NCBI GenBank assembly: GCA_004556345.1
Contig: SFHQ01000013.1
Coordinates: 1-44,278 of the forward strand
From: Clostridiales bacterium
GTDB lineage: Bacteria; Bacillota; Clostridia; Oscillospirales; Oscillospiraceae
Direction of reading: 5' to 3'
Length of the DNA: 44,278 bases
The stretch's first letter is position 1. The number at the start of each line of letters is the position of its first letter. Made by a program: the position numbers and the translations under genes. The notes under the pieces were generated by a model, which saw only the letters and a program-made list of their open reading frames with translations, was not told where the DNA came from and searched no databases. This document shows, in pieces, positions 29,947-38,574 of the stretch.

Positions 29947-31959
29947 TCAGTGCTGATACAGCGCCAGCATCCCCTTGTAGGCCATGTAGCAGTCCAGCTT
30001 GGCCGTGGTCTCAAAGGGGGCGTGCATGGACAGGACCGGCACCCCGGCGTCGATGGTGTCGATGTTGCGGTTGGCCATGTAGCAGGCCACCGTGCCGCCG
30101 CCGCCCTGGTCGGTCTTGCCCAGCTCGGCCAGCTGCCAGATGACGCCCGCCTCGGCAAAGGTCCGGCGGACATAGCCCACCAGCTCGGCAGAGGCGTCAG
30201 ATGCGCCGGACTTGCCCCGCGCCCCGGTGTACTTGCTGATGCAGACGCCGTAGTTGATGTAGGCGCTGTTTCTCGGCTCGTAGGCCTCGGCGAAGTTGGG
30301 GTCATAGGCCGCCGTCACGTCGGCGGAGAGGCAGAAGGAATGTTCATAGCAGGTCTTCCGCTGCACGCCCTGACCCTCACACAGATCGCTCATAAACGTA
30401 TCAAAGGCGGCAGACTGCATCCCGGTCACGCCCAGGGAGCCGATCTCCTCCTTGTCTGCCAGCACACAGATGGCCGTGCGGCGGGGCGTCTCGGTCAGGT
30501 CCAGCAGGGCCTTAAGGCAGGCGTAGGCGCAGACCCGGTCGTCCTGGCCGTAGGCACCGATCACGGACCGGTCCAGGCCGATGTCCACGGCCTTGGCGGC
30601 GGGGACAGCCATCAGCTCGGCGGAGAGGAAGTCCTCCTCCACCATGCCGTACTTCTCGTTGAGAATGGCCATGACCGCCAGCTTCACCCGGTCAGCCCCC
30701 GCTTCCTGGTCAAAGGGACGGCTGCCGACAAAGAGATTCAGCTGCTCGGCGGTCACGATCGCCCCCATGGTCTTCTTGGCCTGGTCCCCCGCCAGATGGG
30801 GCAGCAGGTCGCCCACGGTAAACTGCGGGTCGCCGGGGTCCTCGCCGATGCGCACGGACACGGAGGTCCCGTCCTGCAAGACCACCAGGCCGTGCAGGGC
30901 CAGGGGGATGGTGGTCCACTGGTACTTCTTGATGCCCCCGTAGTAATGGGTCTTGCAGTAGGCCATTTCCTTGTCTTCGTACAGCGGGTTCTGCTTCAGG
31001 TCCAGGCGGGGGGAGTCGATGTGGGCCGCGCCGATGACGGCGCCCTGCGCCAGGCTCTCCTGCCCGATCACCGCCAGCATAACGGACTTGCCGCGATTAT
31101 TATAGTAGACCTTGTCACCGGCCTGGAGCTTCTCGCCCCGGACCAGAGGCCGGAACCCGGCGGCCTCCGCCTGGGCGATGGTGTAGGTCACGCACTCCCG
31201 CTCGATCTTGCCTTCGTCCAGGAAGGTCTTGTAGCCCGCGCAGTAGTCCTGAATGGCCTGCTCCTCGCCGTCCGCCAGACGGTCGTAGCCGTTGGTGGGG
31301 CTGAAAAACAGGGCGTCCCGCTTCTGCTGGGCCGGGGTCTTTTTGTTTTCTTCCATGGTTTGATTCACCTCTAAGATCTTCTCAAAGAGCGCCTTGGCCC
31401 GTGCCCCGGTGGTCTCCACCGTGTCGGCCTCCGTGCTCTCGATGGTGTAGTCGCAGTGGGCCTGGAACCAGGCGCTGGGCTTCTGGGCGGACACCCGCAG
31501 GCGGGCGTAGTCCTCGGAAATGCCGTCGCGGGCCATGATGCGCTTCACGCGCAGCTCCTCCGGGGCGGTGACGGCCAGGGTGCAGTCGCAAAAATCGACC
31601 AGCTGGCTCTCCAAGAGGCCAATGGCGTCAATGCCCACGGCGGTGGCCCCGGCGGCCTTCGCCGCCTCGATGCGGCGCTGGGTCTCCCGGGCGATGTATT
31701 TGTGGGTGATCCGGTTCAAATCGGCCAAAGCCTTCTCGTCCTGAAAGACGACGGCCCCCAGCTTTTTCCGGTCCAGCTCGTTCCCGTCATACACGGGGCC
31801 GAAGCGGGCGATCAGCTCTGCCTGCATTGCCTGGGAGGACCGGGTCAGGTCGTGGTAGACGGCGTCGGCGTCGATGAGCACGCCGCCCAGGGATTCCAAG
31901 GCTTGCAGGACGGTGGTCTTCCCCGCCCCGGTGGGACCGGTGATGCCGATGACTCTCAT
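29947..31959 (-). CDS. coaE: In-frame fusion: dephospho-CoA kinase (N) and M18 aminopeptidase (C)
   Basis: 670 aa in one uninterrupted frame. Residues 1-200 are CoaE: P-loop GITGPTGAGKTT, DADAVYHDL and the VGIDAIGLLESQL segment; it makes CoA from dephospho-CoA. Residues 202-670 are a complete M18 aspartyl-type aminopeptidase with its metal ligands: AAHIDSPRLD, GAYGQDDRVCA, ADKEEIGSLG, LSADVTAAYDPN and VLSMHAPFE. At the junction, AGAGGTGA precedes an ATG at 31356 (codon 202) by about 9 nt, so the peptidase could also be made alone by internal initiation. The start overlaps the tsaC stop as ATGA. The peptidase half is close to the usual M18 length. The missing coaE stop codon is the oddity. Confidence 0.9.
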   Translation of the reverse strand: MRVIGITGPTGAGKTTVLQALESLGGVLIDADAVYHDLTRSSQAMQAELIARFGPVYDGNELDRKKLGAVVFQDEKALADLNRITHKYIARETQRRIEAAKAAGATAVGIDAIGLLESQLVDFCDCTLAVTAPEELRVKRIMARDGISEDYARLRVSAQKPSAWFQAHCDYTIESTEADTVETTGARAKALFEKILEVNQTMEENKKTPAQQKRDALFFSPTNGYDRLADGEEQAIQDYCAGYKTFLDEGKIERECVTYTIAQAEAAGFRPLVRGEKLQAGDKVYYNNRGKSVMLAVIGQESLAQGAVIGAAHIDSPRLDLKQNPLYEDKEMAYCKTHYYGGIKKYQWTTIPLALHGLVVLQDGTSVSVRIGEDPGDPQFTVGDLLPHLAGDQAKKTMGAIVTAEQLNLFVGSRPFDQEAGADRVKLAVMAILNEKYGMVEEDFLSAELMAVPAAKAVDIGLDRSVIGAYGQDDRVCAYACLKALLDLTETPRRTAICVLADKEEIGSLGVTGMQSAAFDTFMSDLCEGQGVQRKTCYEHSFCLSADVTAAYDPNFAEAYEPRNSAYINYGVCISKYTGARGKSGASDASAELVGYVRRTFAEAGVIWQLAELGKTDQGGGGTVACYMANRNIDTIDAGVPVLSMHAPFETTAKLDCYMAYKGMLALYQH

Positions 31960-32585
31960 GCCTGGTGCTCCCGGATGAAGTCCAAGAGCTCCTGGGCCGG
32001 GATGCCGCCCTCCCGCAGGATCACAGGCTCGTCGCCGGTCAGGTCCACGATGGTGGACTCCACGCCCATGGCGCAGGGGCCGCCGTCCACGATGCCCTCA
32101 ATGTGCCCATCGAAATAGTCCAGGACCTCCTGCGCCGTCTTGGGGCTGGGCAGATCGCTGGGGTTGGCGGAGGGGGCGGCCAGGGCCACGTCGGCCTCCT
32201 GCAAGATGCTCTGGGTCATGGGGTGGTCCGGGCAGCGCACGCCCAGGGTGTCGCCCTCGTCGTTGACCAGGGCAGAGACCACGCCCTTGTCCTCCAGGAT
32301 CATGGTCAGCGGGCCGGGCCAATACTTCTCGGCCAGGGCATAGGCCACCGGGGGAATGTTCTCGCAGTAGCGCTCCACCATGTCCATGCCCGTGACCAGA
32401 ATGGAAAAGGCCTTCTCCCGCTCCCGCTGCTTGACCTCAAAGAGGGTCCAGATGGCGGCGCTGTTCTCCGCGTCGGCAGCCAGGCCGTAGACCGTCTCCG
32501 TCGGCACGGCCACCAGGCCACCCTTGCGCAGCATCGCCACGGCGTCGGAAAGCTGCTCCATATTGTATCGATTCGTCTTACGCAT
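31956..32585 (-). CDS. tsaC: L-threonylcarbamoyladenylate synthase (Sua5/YrdC family)
   Basis: 209 aa from ATG 32585, which overlaps the prfA stop (ATGCGTAA, 8 nt); an in-frame ATG at 32597 is less likely. The YrdC fold carries the signature LVAVPTETVYGLAADA, then EVKQREREKAFSILV, and APSANPSDLPSPKTAQEVLD with the substrate-binding S-x-N. It condenses threonine, bicarbonate and ATP to threonylcarbamoyl-AMP, the precursor of t6A37 in ANN-decoding tRNAs. It lacks the extra C-terminal Sua5 domain, so it is the short TsaC type. Its place behind prfA is common in bacteria. Confidence 0.92.
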   Translation of the reverse strand: MRKTNRYNMEQLSDAVAMLRKGGLVAVPTETVYGLAADAENSAAIWTLFEVKQREREKAFSILVTGMDMVERYCENIPPVAYALAEKYWPGPLTMILEDKGVVSALVNDEGDTLGVRCPDHPMTQSILQEADVALAAPSANPSDLPSPKTAQEVLDYFDGHIEGIVDGGPCAMGVESTIVDLTGDEPVILREGGIPAQELLDFIREHQA

Positions 32586-33645
32586 CCTCGTTCTCACTCG
32601 CTTTCTGTTGTCTGTGTTCCGCCAGGATCAGGCCCTCCACCAGCTCGTCCAGGTCGCCGTTCAGCACGGCGTCGAGCTTGTAGAGCGTCAGACCGATGCG
32701 GTGGTCTGTCACCCGGCCCTGGGGAAAGTTATAGGTTCGGATCCGTTCGTTGCGCATCCCGGAGCCGACCTGACTGCGGCGCTGCCCGGCGATGGCCTCC
32801 TCCCGTTCCTCTTTTGCCCGCTGGTAGAGCCGGGCGCGGAGGATGGAGAGGGCGCGGTCCTTGTTCTTGTACTGGCTCCGCTGGTCCTGGCACTCGACCA
32901 CCGTGCCCGTGGGCAGGTGGGTCACCCGGATGGCGGACTCGGTCTTGTTGATGTGCTGGCCCCCGGCCCCGGAGGCCCGGAAGGTGTCGATGCGCAGGTC
33001 ATTGGGGTCCAGGGTAAAGTCCACCTCGTCCACCTGAGGCAGCACGGCCACCGTGCAGGTGGAGGTGTGGATGCGCCCGCCGGACTCCGTCTCCGGGACC
33101 CGCTGGACACGGTGCACCCCGCTCTCGTGCTTGAGCCGGGCATAGGCCGTCTCGCCCTTGACCAGGCAGGAAAGCTCCTTCACGCCCCCCAGCTCGGTCT
33201 GATTGACGTTCGTCAGCTCCAGCCGCCAGCCCTGCTTTTCGCCGTACATGGAGTACATGCGGAAGAGGTCCGCGGCAAACAGCGCCGCTTCCTCGCCCCC
33301 GACGCCCGCCCGGATCTCCAGGAAAACGTCTTTCCCGTCCATGGGGTCCTTGGGCTGGAGCAGGAGACGAAGCTCTTCTTCCAGCCGGTCCAGCTCCGCG
33401 CGGAGCGCCGTCTCCTCGGCCTTGGCCAGCTGGCGGCACTCCGGGTCGTCCAGCAGATCGGCCAGGCCGTCTAAGTCGCTCTGGGCCTTCTGGTGCTGCC
33501 GGTAGGCTTCCACGAGGGGGAGCAGGTCTTTCTGCTCTTTGTTCAGGCTGGCGGCCAGGTCCGGGTCGTCATACGTCTCCGGCTGGGAGAGCTGGGTCTC
33601 GATCTCTTCCAAGCGCAGGCAGGCCTTGGTGAGCTGCGCCCACAT
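32578..33645 (-). CDS. prfA: Peptide chain release factor 1
   Basis: 355 aa. The catalytic loop GGQ is in SGAGGQHINKTESAIRVTHLP (about residues 226-246), and the stop-codon-reading part around PAT-equivalent is followed by GVHRVQRVPETESGGRIHTS. RF1 (UAA/UAG) rather than RF2 is indicated by length and by the absence of the RF2 frameshift site at the 5' end. Its ATG overlaps the TAA of the acidic protein gene (TAATG), and its end overlaps the tsaC start. Modification of the GGQ Gln by PrmC is expected; prmC is not in the window. Confidence 0.95.
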   Translation of the reverse strand: MWAQLTKACLRLEEIETQLSQPETYDDPDLAASLNKEQKDLLPLVEAYRQHQKAQSDLDGLADLLDDPECRQLAKAEETALRAELDRLEEELRLLLQPKDPMDGKDVFLEIRAGVGGEEAALFAADLFRMYSMYGEKQGWRLELTNVNQTELGGVKELSCLVKGETAYARLKHESGVHRVQRVPETESGGRIHTSTCTVAVLPQVDEVDFTLDPNDLRIDTFRASGAGGQHINKTESAIRVTHLPTGTVVECQDQRSQYKNKDRALSILRARLYQRAKEEREEAIAGQRRSQVGSGMRNERIRTYNFPQGRVTDHRIGLTLYKLDAVLNGDLDELVEGLILAEHRQQKASENEDA

Positions 33646-33941
33646 TACTCGGCCTCGGCAGCTGTTTCCTCTGCCTTTTCTGCCGCTTCCTGTTCGGCCG
33701 CTTCCTCAGCCTCCCGGCGCTGGTAGTCCAGCAGCATGGCCTCATACTGCTTCATCATGAGGCTGTACTCATAGGCGGAGGTCTCGGAGCTGCTCATGGG
33801 GCTGTCGTCCACTTCCTCCTGGGGAAGCTCGGCAGATTCGTCCAGCTCCCCGGCCTCGGCCTTTTCGTTGAGCAGGTCAAACAGCTCCTGCATTTTCTCG
33901 TCGGTGGACTGAGAACCGTTGATGGTCTTGTTGTCAGGCAT
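33645..33941 (-). CDS. Small acidic protein of unknown function, coupled to prfA
   Basis: 98 aa from ATG 33941 (GGAGAAGAAC upstream); an earlier ATG at 33998 lies inside the ABC-F gene and is not preferred. The protein is Glu-rich and probably helical throughout, with a polyalanine/glutamate coiled-coil tail (REAEEAAEQEAAEKAEETAAEAE). Its stop overlaps the prfA start (TAATG). No family is recognised. Position between ABC-F and prfA suggests a ribosome-linked role, but this rests on context only. Confidence 0.75.
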   Translation of the reverse strand: MPDNKTINGSQSTDEKMQELFDLLNEKAEAGELDESAELPQEEVDDSPMSSSETSAYEYSLMMKQYEAMLLDYQRREAEEAAEQEAAEKAEETAAEAE

Positions 33942-33978
33942 AGTGTTCTTCTCCTTTTGTCGTGTTGGTGCAAAATAC

Positions 33979-35868
33979 TCAGCCTTCCTCGGCGGCAATG
34001 GCCTCGGAAAGCACCTCCCATTTTTCCATGAGGGCGTCGTATTCGGCGGTGTACTCCGCCTCCTGCTCCGCCAGCTCCTGGAGCTTTTGATAGTCGGAAG
34101 CTGCCGCTTCCTTTTCGGCGTTCAGGGTCTCCATCAGCTGGTCCAGCTTTTCCATCCGCTTTTCTGCGGCGGCCAAGTCCTTTTTCAGCTGCTTGGTGCC
34201 CCCGGTCCGCTTGGGTTTCTCTTTCTTGACTTTTTCCTCTTTTTGCGGCTTGGGCGGCGGGGCCAGCTGCTTCTGCCGCTCCCGCCAGGCCTGGTAGGCC
34301 GCGTAATCCCCCCTGAAATCGGTGATGACGCCGTTTTCCAGGGTCCAGATGCGGGTGGCGAACCGGTCGATGAAATACCGGTCATGGGAGACAAAGAGCA
34401 GAGCGCCCTCGTACTCCTCCACGGCTTCCTCGATCCACTCTCTGGAATCCAGATCCAAGTGGTTCGTCGGCTCGTCCAGGATGAGGAAGTTGACTTTTTC
34501 GTCCATCAGCATACAAAGCCGCAGGCGGCTCTGCTCCCCGCCGGAGAGGACCGAGACCGGCTTGAACACATCCTCCCCCTGGAAGAGGAAGCGGCCCAAT
34601 CTGTCCCGCGCCTGCTGCGCGTCGCACCCGGCGTCGTAGATCATGGTGTCATACAAGCTCCGCTCCGGGTGGGCAAAGCGAATTTGCTGGGGCAGATAGC
34701 CGGTCTTCACGGTGATGCCCTGTTTCACCACGCCGCCGTCCTGGGGTTCCTCCCCCAGAATGATCTTCAGGAGCGTGGATTTCCCCGTCCCGTTGTCGCC
34801 CAGCAGGGCTACCCGGTCGCCGTCCTCCAGGCGCAGGGTCACGTCGTGGAAGAGCGTCCGCTCCCCAAAGGTCTTGCTCAGATCCCGCAGGGAGAGCAGG
34901 TCGTCGGCGTGAAACTCCGCCTGGCCGAACTTGGCCTTGAGCTTTTTCACCCGGTCCGGCCGTGCGGTCTGGTTGAGCTTCGCCATGCGCTTCTCGATGG
35001 AGAAGGCCCGCTTGTTGAGGTGCTCCGTGTTGTGCTCGTGCATCATCCGCACGGTGTCGGAGAGGCGCTGCAGCTCCGCCTGCTCCTTCTTGTATTGCCG
35101 CAGCTGCTCCAGGTAGCGCTTCTCTTTTTCCACCGCATAGAAGGAGTAGTTCCCGGAATAGAATTCCGCCTTGCCGTCCTTCAGCTCCACGACCCGCGAA
35201 ATGGTCTTGTCCAAAAAGTAGCGGTCATGGGAGATGACCAACACCGTGCCCTTGTAATGGCTGACGTAATCCTCCAGCCATTCCGTGGCGTGCAGGTCCA
35301 GGTGGTTCGTCGGCTCGTCCAGGAGCAGAATTTCAGTATCTACCAGAATCAGACGGGCCAGGTTGATGCGGGTCTTTTCCCCGCCGGAGAGCTGGGCGAA
35401 GTCTTTCGCCCGAAAGTCTTTTGAGATACCCAGGCCGGAGCAAATTTTTTCTAAGCGCGTCTCGATCTCATAGCCGCCGCCCGTTTCATACGCCGCCTGC
35501 AAGCGGTCGTACTGGGCCAGGAGCTGGGCGTCGCCCCCGGCCAGCTGGTCGGAGAGGGCTTCCATCTCCTGCTCCATGGCTTTGAGATCGTCAAAGGCCG
35601 TGCGCAGCACGTCCTCCACGGTGTACCCGGCGGGGTAGACAGGGATCTGGGAGATGAGCCCCAGCCGCTTCCCGGCGGGGATGATCACCTGCCCGCTGTC
35701 GGCCTCTTCCTGGCCGGTGAGGATGCGGAAGAGCGTGGTCTTGCCCGCGCCGTTCCGGCCTAAAATGCCCACCCGCTCGCCGGTGTCCACCTGAAAGGTC
35801 AGGCCGTTGAGAACGGGCTGACCCACTTCATATTCTTTTACTAAGTCGCGTACCGCAATGTCGATCAT
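33979..35868 (-). CDS. ABC-F family ATPase (ribosome-associated type)
   Basis: 629 aa from ATG 35868 (GAGGAAAC upstream), starting with the usual MIDIAVRDLVKEYEVGQPVL; an upstream in-frame ATG is not supported. Two ABC domains without membrane parts: Walker A GRNGAGKTT and GDNGTGKST, signatures QLSGGEKTR and VLSGGEQSR, Walker B LLLDEPTNHLDL and LILDEPTNHLDL. The linker between them (about 240-315) is the P-site-tRNA interaction region. The C-terminal 100 residues are a Lys/Glu coiled coil, as in Uup/YdiF-like members. ABC-F proteins bind the ribosomal E site and rescue stalls; a minority give antibiotic protection. It heads the long operon. Confidence 0.92.
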   Translation of the reverse strand: MIDIAVRDLVKEYEVGQPVLNGLTFQVDTGERVGILGRNGAGKTTLFRILTGQEEADSGQVIIPAGKRLGLISQIPVYPAGYTVEDVLRTAFDDLKAMEQEMEALSDQLAGGDAQLLAQYDRLQAAYETGGGYEIETRLEKICSGLGISKDFRAKDFAQLSGGEKTRINLARLILVDTEILLLDEPTNHLDLHATEWLEDYVSHYKGTVLVISHDRYFLDKTISRVVELKDGKAEFYSGNYSFYAVEKEKRYLEQLRQYKKEQAELQRLSDTVRMMHEHNTEHLNKRAFSIEKRMAKLNQTARPDRVKKLKAKFGQAEFHADDLLSLRDLSKTFGERTLFHDVTLRLEDGDRVALLGDNGTGKSTLLKIILGEEPQDGGVVKQGITVKTGYLPQQIRFAHPERSLYDTMIYDAGCDAQQARDRLGRFLFQGEDVFKPVSVLSGGEQSRLRLCMLMDEKVNFLILDEPTNHLDLDSREWIEEAVEEYEGALLFVSHDRYFIDRFATRIWTLENGVITDFRGDYAAYQAWRERQKQLAPPPKPQKEEKVKKEKPKRTGGTKQLKKDLAAAEKRMEKLDQLMETLNAEKEAAASDYQKLQELAEQEAEYTAEYDALMEKWEVLSEAIAAEEG

Positions 35869-36024
35869 GGATGTGTTTCCTCTGTGGGGCGCAGCGCCGC
35901 CCGGCAGAATTTTGCCGGGGGGAGTGGCGCGTGGCCCCGAAATATGATATGATAACGCCAACCCAACGGAGCACGCTTTGAGCTTTCCTCAAAACACGCT
36001 CCCTGAACAGGAGGCATACTAAAC

Positions 36025-37077
36025 ATGATTTCACTTCTGTGGCAGGACAGCGTCCTGTCTTTGCTGGACCAGTCTGTGTATCCCCAGGAGGAGCGGTGGC
36101 TCACCTGCACCAGCCTGGAAGAGACGGTCCAGGTCCTCTCCTCCGGTGCGATCCTGGAGGAAAAGATCGCCGCCATCGCCGGGGCCTACGGCCTGTGTCA
36201 GGCCGCCCTGGCTGCCCAGGACTTGCAGCAGACCCCGCAGTTTGACGAGGTCCTGGCCGGGGCCCGCGCCATGCTGCTGGAGAGCCGGAACCATAGCCGG
36301 GACATGCAGCTGGCCCTGGACTTCATGGCGGATCCGCCCGAAGCCTACACCAGAAACGTAGACCGCATCACGACCCTCTTGGCCACCGCCGTGACGTTTG
36401 AGCGGCAGCAGGTCGTGGCCGACCGCAACACCGCCCGAAACGGCACCGACCTCATGAGCGAGGGCACCCGCGTCCTGCTGCGGACCGACCGGGGTGCGTT
36501 CCACTCCGCCGCCCCCACCGGGGCCTTGGGCATCGCCCGCCGGGGCTGGAAGCGGAAGCTCATCGAGCAGGTCACCCTCTGCGAGGGCCGCCCCTCTCTG
36601 ACCGCCGGGACCTTGCTGGCCCAGGAGTTGAGCAAGGACAATGTGCCCTGCACGCTCATCCCCGACCAGGCCGCCGCCACCTTCCTGGCCCGCCAGGGGG
36701 CGCACATGGTCCTGGTGGACGGCATGCTGGCCGCCAAAAACGGCGATCTGAAGGCCCCCGTGGGTGCCTATGAGCTGGCCATCGCCTGCTACTTCCACTC
36801 CATCCCCTTCTACGCCGTGCTGAACGCCGACGACATCGACCTGAGCGCCGCCGACGGCAGCGCCTTCGGCCAGGCCGAGGGGGACCCTCATTCCGTCACC
36901 GCCGGTCTGCCCTGCGGCGACGCCGAGGGCTGGACCCCCGCCTACGACGTGGTCCCCGCCTTCCTCATCACCGGAATGATCACCGACCGCAACATCTCCT
37001 GCGCCCCCTATGAGGAGACGCTGGAGGACACGGTGAAGAACGCCCCCCGGAAGATGATCGTGGACTTCGGTTCCTAA
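36025..37077 (+). CDS. eIF-2B/MtnA-fold protein with altered active site
   Basis: 350 aa, ATG 36025 with CAGGAGG upstream. It has the IF2B fold of methylthioribose-1-phosphate isomerase: RNVDRITTLL, LRTDRGAFHSAAPTGALGIA (about 150-169), EGRPSLTAGTLLAQEL and VDGMLAAKNGDLKAPVGAYELA (about 233-254). In MtnA the catalytic Cys lies in T-H-C-N-x-G and the catalytic Asp in V-G-A-D-R. Here the corresponding positions read RTDRG and VDGML, so both appear replaced. Isomerisation of MTR-1-P by the normal mechanism is therefore unlikely. Another sugar-phosphate substrate, or a regulatory function, is possible. It is divergent from ABC-F and monocistronic. Confidence 0.85.
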   Translation: MISLLWQDSVLSLLDQSVYPQEERWLTCTSLEETVQVLSSGAILEEKIAAIAGAYGLCQAALAAQDLQQTPQFDEVLAGARAMLLESRNHSRDMQLALDFMADPPEAYTRNVDRITTLLATAVTFERQQVVADRNTARNGTDLMSEGTRVLLRTDRGAFHSAAPTGALGIARRGWKRKLIEQVTLCEGRPSLTAGTLLAQELSKDNVPCTLIPDQAAATFLARQGAHMVLVDGMLAAKNGDLKAPVGAYELAIACYFHSIPFYAVLNADDIDLSAADGSAFGQAEGDPHSVTAGLPCGDAEGWTPAYDVVPAFLITGMITDRNISCAPYEETLEDTVKNAPRKMIVDFGS

Positions 37078-37118
37078 AAATTGCAGTCAAACCTGCAAAC
37101 CAGAACCCAGAAACGGGA

Positions 37119-37150
37119 GACAGCCCAGCCGGGCTGTCCCCCGCTTTTTT
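37119..37150 (+). terminator. Terminator after the MtnA-like gene
   Basis: GACAGCCC / GGGCTGTC stem with a 4-nt loop, followed by CCCCGCTTTTTT. It lies 42 nt past the stop codon and abuts the convergent murF end. Confidence 0.85.
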
Positions 37151-37155
37151 ATGGT

Positions 37156-38544
37156 TTAATTCTTGGGGGCCAAGCGCTGCAGCTCGCGGGTCAGCTCCTC
37201 AAAGGCCATGCCGCGAGAGGCCTTGACCAGGATCACCGCACCAGGCCGGATGAAGTTGGCCAGCAAGGGCTTTGCCGCCGCCCGGTCCTTGGCGTAAATG
37301 GCCCCTTCCATGCCGGCCTGGTGGGCCGCGTCATAGATGTTCCAGGCCAGCTCGCCCACGGCCAGCAGCGCGTCGATGTTGCCCAGGGCAGCGGCGCACT
37401 CGCCCATACCCCGGTGCAGCTCGGGGCCAAGCTCGCCCAGTTCAAACATATCACCCAGGACGGCCACGCGGAACGTCGCGTCGGTCTGGGACAGCACTTC
37501 CAGCGCCGCCCGCATGGACTGGGGGTTGGCGTTGTAGGCGTCGTCCAGAATGGTCACGTCGCCCTGACGGATCACGTTCATCCGCATCTTGGTGGGGACG
37601 AAGGCCTCCACGCCCTTCTTCATCTCCTCGCCGGTCATGCCAAATTTTTCACCGATGGCGCAGGCCATGAGAACGGGATAGATCATGTGGTTGCCCAGGG
37701 CGGGGATGGTCACAGCAAACTCGGTCTTGGGGGTCTTGATCTTGCACTGCAGCCCCTTGGCACCCATCTGCCGGATCTCTTTGGCCTCATAGGGCGGCTC
37801 GTGATCCGCGCCGCACCAGAGGATGCCGGGGGCGATCTTCCCGTCCAAGGTCCGCAGCAGGGGGTCATCCCCGTTGAGGACGGCCAGGTCGTCGCCGGTC
37901 ATGGCCTGGAAGATCTCGCTCTTGGCCTTCAGGATCCCCTCCCGGCTGCCCAGGTTCTCGATGTGGGCGTCGCCGATGTTGGTGATGACCGCCACGTTGG
38001 GGGAGACGATACGGGTCAGGTAGTCGATCTCGCCGAAGTGGTTCATGCCCATCTCCAGCACGCACAGCTCGTGCTGGGGGTTCAGACGGAAGAGGGTCAG
38101 GGGCAGGCCGATCTCGTTGTTGTAGTTGCCCTCGGTCTTCAGGACCCGGAACTTCTGGCTCAGGACGGAGGCGATCATGTCCTTGGTCGTGGTCTTGCCC
38201 ACGCTGCCGGTGATGCCGATGACCGGGATGGGGAACTTGGCCTTATAGGCCCTGGCCACCTGGCCCAAGGCCTGCACCGTGTCCTCCACCAGAACATAGA
38301 ACTTCCCCGGCACCGCCTCCTTCGGGGGCACAGCGGTCAGGCAGCCCAAGGCGCCGCCCTCTAAGGCTCCGGTGATGAACTGGTGCCCGTCGATGTTTTC
38401 GCCGCGGATGGCCACGAACAGGTCCCCGTCATGGACGGCCCGGCTGTCGGTCTCCACGCCGGAAATGGTCGTGTCCAGACTGACGTCTCCCAATAGCTTG
38501 CCGTCGGTGGCGGCCAGCAGTTCTCTTACTGTCATTGGTTCCAT
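37156..38544 (-). CDS. murF: UDP-N-acetylmuramoyl-tripeptide--D-alanyl-D-alanine ligase
   Basis: 462 aa with three domains in Mur-ligase order. An N-terminal UDP-binding domain carries DSRAVHDGDLFVAI. The central ATPase has the P-loop ITGSVGKTTTKDM (about 126-138) and the TEGNYNNEIGLPLT motif. The C-terminal domain has DDAYNANPQSMRAAL. It adds D-Ala-D-Ala to UDP-MurNAc-tripeptide in the cytoplasm. It follows ddl by 30 nt, so enzyme and dipeptide supplier are expressed together. ATG 38544 has AAAGGAG upstream. Confidence 0.96.
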   Translation of the reverse strand: MEPMTVRELLAATDGKLLGDVSLDTTISGVETDSRAVHDGDLFVAIRGENIDGHQFITGALEGGALGCLTAVPPKEAVPGKFYVLVEDTVQALGQVARAYKAKFPIPVIGITGSVGKTTTKDMIASVLSQKFRVLKTEGNYNNEIGLPLTLFRLNPQHELCVLEMGMNHFGEIDYLTRIVSPNVAVITNIGDAHIENLGSREGILKAKSEIFQAMTGDDLAVLNGDDPLLRTLDGKIAPGILWCGADHEPPYEAKEIRQMGAKGLQCKIKTPKTEFAVTIPALGNHMIYPVLMACAIGEKFGMTGEEMKKGVEAFVPTKMRMNVIRQGDVTILDDAYNANPQSMRAALEVLSQTDATFRVAVLGDMFELGELGPELHRGMGECAAALGNIDALLAVGELAWNIYDAAHQAGMEGAIYAKDRAAAKPLLANFIRPGAVILVKASRGMAFEELTRELQRLAPKN

Positions 38545-38574
38545 AGTGCGTGCTCTCTCCTTTATGCTCGTCTC

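Noticed and set aside
31711..31731. GTTCAAATC-like sequence resembling a tRNA T-loop
   Set aside because: It lies inside the coaE coding region, and no acceptor, D or anticodon stems surround it.
33919..35424. Leucine-rich 501-codon frame on the plus strand resembling a membrane protein
   Set aside because: It is antisense to the ABC-F gene; the leucines come from reverse-complemented CAG/CTC codons of Gln/Glu.
35869..36024. Hairpins and TATGAT/TATCAT boxes between the ABC-F and MtnA-like genes
   Set aside because: A divergent promoter region is likely, but no -35 fits at 16-18 nt on either strand, so no specific promoter is called.
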